Shown piece after piece: positions 13,265-24,207 of a stretch of 64,000 nucleotides of DNA. The first letter of the stretch is position 1. Every line of letters begins with the position of its first letter. The stretch lies in assembly GCA_014773175.1 (NCBI GenBank), contig VXCM01001351.1, positions 62,001-126,000 of the forward strand, written 5' to 3'. Position numbers and translations under genes: made by a program. Under the pieces are notes generated by a model. That model was not told the DNA's origin and made no database searches. It worked only from the letters and a program-made list of their open reading frames with translations. Origin of the DNA: Lucifuga dentata (Eukaryota; Chordata; Actinopteri; Ophidiiformes; Bythitidae).

Positions 13265-16200
13265 CAATTATCACATAGCGTCGTTGCCAGCTGATCCAAG
13301 AGGACGTCTGCTGTGTCCACAAAGCAGGTCAGTGGTTGGAGATTTAAATCGTTTTCTGGTCTTTCCATGCTAACAGCAGGAAGCCGACGAGCAAATTACC
13401 TCCACGTTTACACAGATGCTGACATTTAGACAGGGCCATGAGAAAGGGGAAAAGGAGAGTGATCAGATTGCAGTGGTGAATCAGTGAATTTCTCTGTTTA
13501 TAGTAGAAAGTGTTGTTAAGCCTGACATAATGGCTGGGAGAGGATGGGGTGTTTCACTTGTGTGTTTACCTGATGAGTTTGTGTTAGTGGGTGTCACTGT
13601 TGCTCTTTGCCCCCCTGCAGGGGTCTCTCTGGGAATGGATCAGTCGGTAAGGGTGTGTGAATGTTGGTTAAGTAAACTAACAACACTCGTCTCTGCCTTA
13701 TTCCAGTTTTACAGCTGATGGCTCACTTTTTCACACACTTAACAGCTTGCTGGACTTTGATCATTACTGAACAGCATTATAAGGCAAAGCACTGCATTGC
13801 ACAGTTACCATAAATTGCATCATTGTATGTTCTGAATGTGGTAAACCACTTTTCTCTGCAACTTTAAATATCTGCATGTTCTGTGTGTGTTTTGACTTTG
13901 TACGTTTGACACCCCACTGACATTTCTAGGAATGATGGTTGTCACGACTTCATAGAATGTTGAGCATGTGTTTTGTAGCATATTCCTAAAAATAAAACAA
14001 CAGCTTCCTTTTTGTTTGAAGTACAACATGCTTTGGAGACACACACTGTTTCCATTTCTAAGCAGACACGAACATACTAATGTAATGATACGTTGATATA
14101 CAGGAGTAAAGTAATGATTTGAGGTCATAAATATGCATTAAACACTTTGCCCAATTTGTATAGGAATCATTTGGAGCCATTTGGTGATATTCTATTGTGA
14201 TATGCCAACATTTTGGGTTATTAACTAAAAAAAGCTGGTACTTTAGACCCCCCTCCTTTCTCATTTCACCCACTTACCTCGTGATCTCTGCTAAAGCTCC
14301 ATTAGAATTGAAAATAGCGAGCCGACTGTCTTATAAATCAGAATTATTAATGATGGAGCCATTTGAAGTTTATTTGGAGAGAATTTACCTTATTTCACAT
14401 GTGAGCATGGAATTATTTCACTTTGTGAGCTTTAGGGCAATGTGGACAACATATTTGTGAACTTTAATAATACTAGGCTTTCATGTTAGCATGTGATACG
14501 CTGGCAGTAGGTAGTAAAAGTCTTTTCTAGGGCAGGAAAGCATGTGGGTTTTTTTGAGTCACACATGCTGATCTATCTCCAGTAAATTCAATGTTACTAA
14601 CTGTGGTCTAAATAGGCTCTCAACAAAAAAAATATACTGACTTTTCTCAGTTAGTGAATGACGATGACGCCCAAATGACTTCCTGATTCAATAATACCAG
14701 CAATCATCCAGTTAACACCAAAATTCATCCATTCTATGGGCCATTTATTGGACATCTTGAGTCTCAAACATGAGGAGACAAGAAAGAGAGTCAGCTCCAC
14801 TGTGTGGTTACTGATATGATGGGCAGAGACTTTGTGACGTGAGACAGAGAAAAAAAGCTCCTTCCTAAACTCTCTCACACAGAGAAACCACAATTGGATC
14901 AAGGCTTGTAATTTTCAGTGCTGTGGAGTTAGCCATCTCTCATCTAATGTAGTGCCTGTTGTTCGGGATGAGTATGGTGCTGGAGAAGCAGCACAGAATC
15001 ATGCGCATCCACAAATGGCAGTTCAACCCCCCCCCCNCCCCCCCCCCCAAAAGAACCACACAATCAGGAGGTCACAGAGTATGACTCCATCGTTCCACTT
15101 CTTTTACTATCAAATGGCAGGATATAGCAACATCAACGAGGCCTTTAAAAGGTCAACTAAGAAGGAACATTTGATGATTCAATGGAGACTGCTTAGCAAA
15201 CGACTTCCTCCGTAACGATGACTGTCGGGGAATAACGTTCCTGACCTCACGAAAAAGCTTTTATTATTTAAACTGAATAAATCAATTATTGTCTTTGTGT
15301 GCAGTCACAGCCGCGAGACGAAATGCATTTTTTTTTTTTTTTTTTTTNTTTTTTTTTTTTTTTTTTACGTCTCCACATTCATAAATAGGCTGATTAGGAT
15401 GGGTGTGGGTGTGAGGATCATGTGCTGCAGTGTGACAGACAGTGAATGGACGGCTGTGTTAGCTCACAGAGGAGGAGACTCATGGATGCTGTGTACATGA
15501 AGGGCCCTCTGTGTCTCTGCCGTGCACGCAAATATGCATCTCATTAATAACTTTGGATTTAAATAACTCCATGGCTCAGGGTTTTGGCCCTAAGGCCACC
15601 TCAGCTGATTCTTGACCTGTGCTGTCTACAAACTTGACCCTCCAACATCATACTGTCCTCCACGCTGAAATGCAGAGCAGAGTACAAACGTAGCCTCTCG
15701 TCAGACCGAAAAAGATCGAGCAAAGTACAGTACAAGTACAAAGGTCTGAGTGAAAACCAGCCTGTGACCATCGCCTGACACTTTGTCAGAGTGATTATGC
15801 AGCGCTTTAAGCCAGTTAGCTGATAACTGAACTGAATGATAAGTGACAGACATTTACGTACGCACACACACATACACACACCAGGGTCAGTAATTAACAA
15901 GGGCTCAGGGCACAAATCTCCTTGAAAATTCATAAATTTGTAAAACGAATGGGTAAAAAAGCACCCCTGATAATTATGAGTGCCCTTTTTTGCATTTCAC
16001 CCTGTTCACATGTCTTTGATGGGTTGTCAAATATTCATGTGTGAATGTATGAACTGTCCCTCATGGGCCACTGGAGGTGTTTCACAAGAGCTCATAAGCT
16101 TTTTGATCGGAAACCAACCGAGTATGCAGAAAAAGAACCTTATCGTTTCTCTGTTTATGTGAAGGAAATCCACATAATGTTTAAGTAATATAAATGAAGC

Positions 16201-17173
16201 ATCTGTTTATGTGTGCACTTTAATGTGACAAATTCTTCCAAAAAAAAAAAATGATCAAAGAGGTAAAAGTAAGAAGTAGCATCTGAATAAATTAAAACAC
16301 ATTTTTAAATAGAATTCTAATATATAAACACAGACACCTATACTAAACAAATTTTTAAAAAGTTTTAAAAATTAAAGTATATAAAATATGGAAATTCCAT
16401 AAATGTACTTGTATAAAATTTTCTTATGGGTAGATACAATCTGAAAAACGTACCATCACATTACCCAAAAATTTTAATCCAACTTTCAACTCAAAAACCA
16501 GTCAAAACGTATTTTATTAGACAAAAATCCACAAAGTTCATATAGTGTTTACATATAGTGTTACAAAACAATAGGCCCAGTGCTTTTCATTGATATACAA
16601 ACATTACGATTTTCCATTTACACAGACTGAGATAAGATAATGCCATAAAAATACATTGAACCACAACACACACACACGCACACACACTCACCAAATACAC
16701 ATATGCCAAGGCTTCCGGTTTCTCAGAACACCCTGCCTTTACATTTCATTGCTGGGTCATAAATCTGTCCAGACTCCCAGCAGGAAGCTGGTTGAGCCTC
16801 TTACAAGAGAGGGTGCCTCCACTGCGCCATCACCCAATGAACCCACTTACCTCTCATTCCAACCATGTGACAGAGACCACAGCTGCTGCATGGATGTCCC
16901 CATCCCTCACTGTCAAAACATGGCACCCACCCAAAACCCTGTTCAGTAGTAGCTGCTTACTATCTGGGAATGCTGCCAAGGCCTCCAGAAAGAGATACTG
17001 TATGTTCAATAGTTGTAGCTTTTGACATTAATCCTTACTCAGTCATATTATGTATGTGTGTGTGTGTGTGTGTGCTTGTGTACTTGGTTGTGCACACATT
17101 TATGCAACCTTTTGCACAACTTGAGTTGATTTTACTTTAATCCATCAGCGGTTCTGTCTTTTTGATTTGCTTC
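13265..17173. other. Non-coding region with unresolved homopolymers
   Basis: Contains a C run with an N (15027-15048, N at 15037), a T run with an N (15328-15366, N at 15348), an imperfect CA tract (16666-16690) and a GT microsatellite (17055-17074). The sequence around 14170-14470 is complex and carries motifs such as TTATTAATGATGG, so it could be regulatory, but nothing specific can be assigned. A 26-base segment at 13621-13646 lies between a pyrimidine-rich CTGCAG and CGGTAAGG. I consider it too short to call an exon. Confidence 0.4.
17055..17074. repeat. (GT)n microsatellite
   Basis: About ten GT units preceded by TGTA and followed by CTTGTG. Confidence 0.9.
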
Positions 17174-17710
17174 TTAAAGGACCATACTGGCCATTTTGCA
17201 TGTTTGAGCCTAATATATTCAATTTTCATACATGTAATGTTATTGACAATCATTTCACAAAGCATACTACTGGAATGGTGAATTAATTTTTNTCAACTTG
17301 TTGATACTTGAAACGTTCTTGGGATAGGTAATCCATCATCGTGAACAACACGTATATTAAGGATTTTTTAGAAGTTTCATCATTTTAGCACTTAAGCACA
17401 ATAAAAAGCATGGAGCGAATGTATGTCTCCACCAGGGAATATAGTCCCAAAAGAAGATCTGCGTTTATCAAAAAATTTTAATGACTGTGCCTTCATAAGG
17501 CTGTTTCACCTATTAGCAGGTGAAACATGGATTTTTAAGGTGGGTGTATTGCTTGAATATTTGATTTTGAAAGATTAGGAGATTTTGCAAAATATCAACA
17601 AATTTGAAATACGGTTTTATCCTTTGGGAAATGATTGTCAGTAAAGTAACATTTATAAAAATTGAATATATTAGGCTCAAACATGCACGATCTCCAGTAT
17701 GGTCCTTTAA
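17174..17710 (+). mobile_element. TTAA MITE, copy 2
   Basis: Perfect TTAA at both borders (17174-17177 and 17707-17710) and the same 85-bp inverted ends as copy 1. It has the family interior (GGAATATAGTCCCAAAAGAAG, GGTGGGTGTATTGCTTGAAT). Around the N at 17292 the segment containing CTACCTTCCAGACC and TTTCAGTTCATTCTGG is absent, so either the copy is deleted or sequence was lost at a contig join. No coding capacity. Confidence 0.9.
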
Positions 17711-19792
17711 ATAATGAAGTCTGAAAGACAACTCTTAACAGCCATCAGTAGGCGGACTGAAAAGAGCTGAGACATCTCAGTAAAAAGATCACATATTTAT
17801 GGCTGCTATCTGGATGATTTATCTTTAGAACTACTCATTTGCAGAATACTCTGACATTTGCTAGATATGGGGGGCACCTGATCAGGCTTTTCAAAATGTC
17901 CGAAGAAGGTGAATCACAAGAGACCTCAAATACCTCAGGTGTTTGTTTGGTGTTGAGAGCTCATCTGGAGAACAGTTGTCACCTCAGGTTAAGGCTGCAC
18001 CACTCTTGCAAAATACATGTACAGCTTGGATGATTGCAAAACTACCAAGTTTAGATAACTGCAAGACTCCCTTAAGCCTTGAGGATTTATTCCCACAAAG
18101 TTCTGTAAGCCCGCACCTATTTTTTCATCTCTATACTGTATGACTGCTCATCTTGTTTAGCCTCTGGTTTTTAATCCTGTTCTCAGGATGCTTTTCTGCA
18201 CAATATGCATTTGTGTTTTACACCATAATAATATCAAGCACCGTCTCAATCCTGCCCCACAGTGGCAGAGGCAGGTGTGTATAAGCACCTAATTGTTTGT
18301 ACATTTGCCAGGATATATGAGTGGGAGGCTACAGTGGTTTGGAAGGGCACTGGGGCCAGCAGAAGGATGACCTGCGGCTTCACGTGTAACCACTCCGTGT
18401 GACATACCTGTTATTGACACTGAACACTCATGGGCTCCTATTGGACCCTTGAACTAGAGAGGCAGTCCCTGGGAGCAGCACTGGAGGGCTGAGGAGTTCA
18501 GCGCAGTTAATGTTCAACCCTTTTGATCTCTACTGAGAAGTCACATTCCCCAAATTCCTCACCAGCATTTCCAGGGGGAGACTATGAATGGCTCTACAGA
18601 AGACAGTTAACACTCTCCCATGCTTTTTTTTTTTTTTTTTTTNTTTTTTTTTTTTTTTTTTACTTCTCACTTTGGAAAAGCACAGGAGGAATAAAGCAGG
18701 GCTCGGGGGCTGTTAACTTTAGGAGTTCTCTATCAGGAAATGTTTGAGTCACTTTATTGACAGATTTTTATTGTTGTCACATAAAATTCTACCTTCAGTT
18801 TCATCACTCCTTCTGGCATATACTGATAGAAATAGTTTCAATAAATGTCTTTTTTCTTGATTACAAAAGAGAACAAAGGAAAAGTGGACAAATCATGACA
18901 TACCCCAGTAATCGCTGCCAAATAAGATTACCTCAAAGAGTAGTGACGTTTTCGGAGTTTCACCTGTTGTCTGACCACATTTGGTCAAAGTGACCCACGC
19001 TATTGAAGTCTGGGTGATTGAGCAATGGGTCAGGCATGGGTTAGTGATACAGGAGCGTTATCTAAAATGAAAAGAAACTCTTATCCTGCTTTGAAACTCT
19101 GATCCTACCTCCATGTTTAGATGTTTACAGCCTGCTGAGTAAAACTTCATTATAGCCTCACACATCAAAACAGAAAACTTTTTTAATGACAATAAAGTGA
19201 TCATGCCAAGGGGGGAATGTGTTTTGTAATTTGCTTAAAATGTTCTCCACATGGATGCCAGACGTCATTCTCAGAAAGTGTGATAAAAATCAGCAGATGT
19301 CAGAGCAGAGAGGGACAATTTATCACCCATATGAATAATATGATCTCTCTATAAAATGCAGATTAATTGCGTTCAGTGTTTTCTATTGTTTGAGCGGTGG
19401 GCTTAGGAGGTTTAGCGTGAGGGTTATTAACTAATGGAGGAGATAATCCCAGGTAAGAGTCAGACGTTGGGACTCAGTGTACAGTACAATGAACAGCCTT
19501 CACTTAACCCCAATCAAAATGCTGAGATTGCAAACCCTGGGCCTTAGTCACCTGGCAGACTTCATTCTTAAGTGCCGTCTGTGCCTAAGAGGGCTAGACT
19601 GGACAGAAAGGTACAGATGGTCTGTTGCAGGCCTGGACAACTGTCAAGGTGAGTCAATGGGAATGACTTTGGTGGGCCTTGTTGTTGACATTGACGATAG
19701 TAGAGAGCAACGCTCAGGGCTTCACGGCACTGGTGTCATTTCCACTAATTTGAGGATCAAACAATAAAACTAGAAGGGCACTCATTAGAGTT
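17711..19792. other. Non-coding region, T run with N
   Basis: Unique sequence with no recognised gene. A T run with an unresolved N lies at 18624-18661 (N at 18643). The donor-like sequences CCCAGGTAAGAGT (near 19449) and TCAAGGTGAGTC (near 19645) have no convincing acceptor upstream, so I do not call exons. Confidence 0.4.
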
Positions 19793-20275
19793 CATACCTC
19801 CACCAAGGCCAAACTAGGCTAAATTTTTCCTGTTCTAATACTATTCTGGGCTAAAGAGAAAAAAGACTAAAACAAAAAAGTAATATTTTCTGTAACACTT
19901 AAAGAATCGTCAAAATTCTTTGCATGCTGCTGAATCAACTGCACATTAGTAGTTGTTGTTTACTTCTGCCATATTTGTTACTGCACAGCAATGCCATGCC
20001 TCCTGTCCATTTTAATCTGCTAGATCCAGATCCTTATCCAGATCCAGACCAAACTGCAGAAGTTTGATAGATTTTCAGGTAATAAACACAAATTTCATGA
20101 AGACTGGGTTTGACAGTATCATCAAACACCCTATCTCGCAATGTGAAGAAATCATTTGAAAATTCCTGGGTCCGGCTCCAAAGTTGAATGGGCCATGTCG
20201 TTTCCAACAATTTTGTAATCCTGCTAACAAATAAACTAACCAATCACCTGGCAAATGCAGGTGAAAACATAACAA
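19793..20275 (-). repeat. Decayed teleost LINE/SINE-tail-type repeat
   Basis: The left border reads CATACCTCCACCAAGGCC, the complement of the GGCCTTGGTGGAGGTATG tail I know from a widespread fish repeat. Reading right to left, other landmarks occur in expected order: TTTTCACCTGCATTTGCCAG, AGCAGGATTAC, CATTCAACTTTGG, GGACCCAGGAATTTTC, CACATTGCGAGATAGGG and several GGATCTGGATC-like units (20025-20050). About 180 bases (19811-19990) do not match my memory of the family and may be a divergent part or an insertion. Class (RTE-like LINE tail against SINE) is uncertain. It is non-coding. Confidence 0.6.
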
Positions 20276-22330
20276 CAACCATAGTGGACCATGTACTTCC
20301 AACACATCTTCAGACAATGGTGAAATTTACTCAGATCATCATGCTCTCGTATTTTAAATTTTTATTTCCAGTCAGCTGATCTGAAAACAATTAAAGGTAC
20401 TCACTGCTATTTGGTTCCCATCTGCCTGTTTGAGTCACAGCCCAGAATCCAGCAAATAAAAATTCACACTATTCTTATTTTACACCAGCCAGAGCCAAAT
20501 TTAGACTGTTTTTTAATTTCTTGTAGAAAGTGTAGTTGTTTTCTAGGTGCTAATGCTTTGCTTTGCTGTTTGGAAAAGCAGTCTCCTCCTCCTGCATTTG
20601 CATGTACGCTGTAGATTTTCTTTGCAAACTTTCCAATTTATCTGACATTTTTCTCATGTTACCAGTCTCTTCAAGGACCACAAAATCAAAACACACTGGC
20701 AGCGTATGACATCTGTCAAACTTTCTGCCCTAAACTCACACACCGGAAAGTCAGCACTTTTAAAGTCTTGCTTGCTTGGCACAAATCCTACTATTGTACC
20801 TTTATTTCTTTTTTTCTTCTTCTTCTTCTTCTGTGGTGTAGCTGCCAAAGTGAACATGAAGAAAGTTACTGCAGAAGTGGGAAAAAAATCTCTGGAGCTC
20901 TAGTCACACAGATCAATAATAATAAAAATGCATTCCCTATTGAGATGGAGGGATTCCAGTGAGCAATCAAGTGGAGTAACACACAAAAGAGTGAAACTCA
21001 GCATCACTCCATGTTACTTTACTATGTTAACAAGCCTCACAGTGGTGCACCTGGTGTGCTTCATCGCATGATGTATTGTTGCACTTGTGTTTCCCACTTT
21101 ATAGTTCTGCTGCATTCATCCTCAAACCTCTCCAAGCTTCTCCCAGTTGCTAAGGAATGAGTCAAACCTCATGGTGATAAAGTTACCTCACTGCCAATGT
21201 CACTATGGCTTCCTCGGTTCTAGACCCGCATGCTGATTGTGTTAGTTGAGATCATTCTTTTGTGGGTGGATAAGGTCAGAGAACTTTCAAATCTGGCTTG
21301 CAACCCAGCTCCAGCTCCTCATTGGTGGAAAAACCAACAATCCATGCTTGTCTCCTGGTGACCAATCTGGCTACGTGGCATGAATGGACGGACAAAATGG
21401 CCATTACAAGGGGCAAAGCTCCATAGCCCAAACAGAAACAAGTCTGTGTCAAAGAACAAATGGCCTGATGGTTTTATGTGGCCACCGTCACTCTCACCAT
21501 ATGTCCCTTTGTTTCCTGTGGGCAATTTATCGTTGTTGTCCTGACACTCAAACAGCCAAAGAATGAGACAAAGCATCTGAGCATGTGCAGAAGTTCCTGT
21601 CATCACCAATCAGAGTGAGAGACAGAAAATGGTTTGAACCTCTGAATTGATAGTTATTGCCGCTGCCAGATCGTGTTGGGTGATACCATTCTGGCAGGCG
21701 TGGGGGAGGGGGGGGGATGTTGTTTGGGATGGTGGGTCTTGCCATGAGGTAAGGCCTCTGAGGCTTTACAGTGACATCAGGGGATTGGTAATATAATCCT
21801 CTTACTGCACACTGGATGCTGTAATGGGGTGTGTAAACTTGGGTTACACCTCCCCAGCTCCGAGTTTACACACAGCACAGCCTGACACACTTTGTTCTCA
21901 GTTTTATTTTTTACTGAATGGATGGGAACAGCTGGGATTTTATGATCCACTTCACAGGTGTGACAGTTGATGTTTAGGATGAGTTACGCCAACGAAATGC
22001 TGCTCTTCATCATCCTCAACTATTGGGAAACAATGTGTGGCAACATTGTCTTCAAAAGCTGTTACAGGCTTGGATAAGGATCAAAATAGTTGTAATTTTT
22101 CTGTAAATGGCCTTTGGAGGGAAAACAAAAGTGTTTATCTTTGACTGCAGTGCAATGATTTTTTATGAGTAGCATTACAGTTTTATGAACACTTGACTTT
22201 GTGTGTCACTGCTGCCTGTGCTACTTGAGCTACTAACCTTTCTGTTTGATATCGGTGTTGAGAATTCAACAATACAAATCTGCATTCTGCAATATGAGGA
22301 TACGTTAAAGGAGGAGCTGTGTTTGGAATC
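20276..22330. other. Non-coding region, no gene recognised
   Basis: Unique sequence with short open frames only. A TTC/T-rich tract lies at 20808-20832. The sequences at 21319-21609 and 21384-21566 are open on both strands with no recognisable domain, and I treat both as chance. Confidence 0.4.
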
Positions 22331-22341
22331 CATTCAAGTAC

Positions 22342-22979
22342 TTAACTTCAAGGACCATAATACCCATTTTGCATGTTTGAGTCTAAAATATTCCATTTTC
22401 ATACACGTAATGTTGCTGACAATCATTTCCCAAAGCATACTACTGGAACGGAGTTAAAAAAAAAAAAAAAAAATTCCTACCTTCCAGGCCGCCATTGGTT
22501 TCAGTTCATTCTGGTACGCTATTAAAATACTTGAAATGTTCTTGGGATATGTAATCTATCATCATTAAGAACATGTGTATTCATGGTTTTTCAAAGTTTC
22601 GTTATTTTAGCATTTAAGCGCAATAAAAAGTGCAGTATGTATGTCTCCACCGGGGAATATAGTCCAAAAAGAAGACCTGCATTTATCAGTTTTAACATTC
22701 ATAATTTTGCGTAACTACTAGCATGCGAAACATCAATTTTTAAGGTGGATGTATTGCTTGAATATTTGATTTTGAAAGATTAAGAGATTTTNGAAACATC
22801 AATTTTTAAGGTGGATGTATTGCTTGAATATTTGATTTTGAAAGATTAAGAGATTTTGAAATATCAGGAAAGCTGAAATATGGTTTTATCCTCTGGGAAA
22901 TGATTGTCAGTAACCTCACATGTATGAAAATTGAATATATTAGGCTCAAACATGCAAAATGGGTGGTATGGACCTTTAA
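22342..22979 (+). mobile_element. TTAA MITE, copy 3 (nested)
   Basis: The left end is slightly altered. TTAA (22342-22345) is followed by CTTCA before AGGACCATA. The right end GGTATGGACCTTTAA is normal, with TTAA at 22976-22979. The 85-bp inverted ends and interior landmarks are present. It contains an 18-base A run near 22456 and an artefactual 65-bp duplication around the N at 22792; without that it would be about 570 bp. It lies inside the AAGTAC-type repeat, so it inserted after that repeat. Confidence 0.88.
22727..22857. other. Likely assembly artefact: 65-bp duplication around N
   Basis: Positions 22727-22791 and 22793-22857 are identical over 65 bases and are separated only by the single N at 22792. 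No other MITE copy has this segment twice. The simplest reading is two overlapping contig ends joined without merging. Confidence 0.9.
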
Positions 22980-23515
22980 GTACAATTCTGAAGTACTAGC
23001 ACTTTATTTGAATATTTCAGTTTTGTGCTATACTTTTTATTTCTTCTCCATTATATTTCAGAGGGAAGTACTTGAACTTTTTACTAGAATACAGTGGTTC
23101 TACATGCCATGTCTGAGCAAACAAAAATATCTGAATACCACCTCGCTAACAAGCCACCAACACTAAGAAAAATTGTGACAGTAGTTTGGGGGGTTTCATT
23201 ACTGTTGCATCAGACATTACTTTTACTTTGGATACCTGAGTACATTTTACTGTCAGTCAAGTACAATTTGGAATTCAGGACTTCTACTCTACTATTGCTA
23301 CATTTACTCATATAAAGGATTTGAGTTCTTCTTCTACCACTGCCTGTAACACACTCAGATAGGATTAAGCATGAATAGTGTGGAGAATGGATGACATATC
23401 GCACTTTGATGCCTCTCAAACACTCAAATATTTTTAGGATCTGCAGCATTTACAAAACCCAAACCACTGCATTCACACCCCCAACAGCTTCCATGCAATC
23501 ATGTTACAGAGAAAC

Positions 23516-23570
23516 GTGGGAGTGGTGGTGGTGGTGGTGGTGTGGGTGGTGGTGGGAGGGTGGAGGTGGG
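23516..23570. repeat. (GGT)n G-rich tract
   Basis: Runs of GTG units interrupted by GGG, G-rich on the plus strand. Several GG and GGG runs could support a G-quadruplex. The translated Trp/Gly stretch here is a repeat by-product. Confidence 0.85.
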
Positions 23571-23859
23571 CTGGATTCTGCCTATTCGGGGACTGAGTGC
23601 TGCTGTTGCAGCTGCTGGATTTCTCACAGTTGCAATTTCAAGGACGCCAAAATGAATTACGCATAGGCTCCGCATTTGGTAAAAATCTCTCTGCCTAATC
23701 CACCCAATCCCGTCCTCCTCAGTTAATTCCATATCTGCAGCAATTCAAAAAGTGCTTCAGAAAATTGCACATGTACAGTACACACCCATGCACACAGACA
23801 CACACACTCCTGCATTCCCTTATCCTCTCACACACTCGTGCTGCTCTTTTTCACAAAAT

Positions 23860-24035
23860 TTTTCAAGCGCATTGATCTCTGATTTGCATGAGTAATAATT
23901 AGGGGATTAAGCGTACTATGCTTGAATGAGGATGAGCGCGGTGGGAGGGTTACTTAATCGGCAAGTGCTGTTTAGTTAATAAAGAAATGAATAACAATTG
24001 CTCTCCAATGCATTTTCTTGACACTTCAGTGAAGA
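23860..24035. promoter_or_regulatory. Candidate conserved enhancer, homeodomain/POU-rich
   Basis: Complex sequence in which a POU octamer ATTTGCAT (23882-23889), a homeodomain core TAATTA (23896-23901) and a bicoid/OTX-type GGATTA (23904-23909) lie within 28 bases. AGTTAATAAAG and AACAATTGCT (SOX-like ACAAT) follow. Motif clustering like this is typical of developmental conserved elements. Conservation itself cannot be seen from one sequence, so this is inference. Confidence 0.3.
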
Positions 24036-24163
24036 CGTAGTGTATGAGCTGTTTTACGAGCAGGAAGCACAAGAGAAAGAAGACTTCAGCAGCTTTCTGA
24101 GTGCTCGTTGGTGGTGCAGCAGGGTGTGTGATATGTATGAGGAGATTGATACCAGAGTGTGTG

Positions 24164-24165
<2 letters not shown>

Positions 24166-24205
<40 letters not shown>
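24166..24205. repeat. (GT)n microsatellite
   Basis: Twenty uninterrupted GT units preceded by GTGTGCA. The overlapping Val/Cys and His/Thr repeat frames on both strands are by-products. Confidence 0.97.

Positions 24206-24207
<2 letters not shown>

Larger units (their letters stand above)
22331..23342. repeat. Teleost AAGTAC-type repeat, split by MITE copy 3
   Basis: The left fragment ends in TCAAGTACTTAA (to 22345). The right fragment resumes after copy 3 with GTACAATTCTGAAGTAC and continues through ATTTCAGAGGGAAGTACTTG, ACCTGAGTACATTTTACTG and ATAAAGGATTTGAG to TTCTTCTACCACTG (23329-23342). The ending matches, as I recall it, the CAGTGGTGGAAGAAGTA terminus of a very common fish repeat, probably hAT-like. 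Joined across copy 3 the flanks give AAGTACTTAAGTAC, the expected family phrase. The 5' part of the repeat is missing. Confidence 0.6.

Noticed and set aside
13621..13646. 26-base microexon candidate
   Set aside because: Too short to judge, with no coding evidence.
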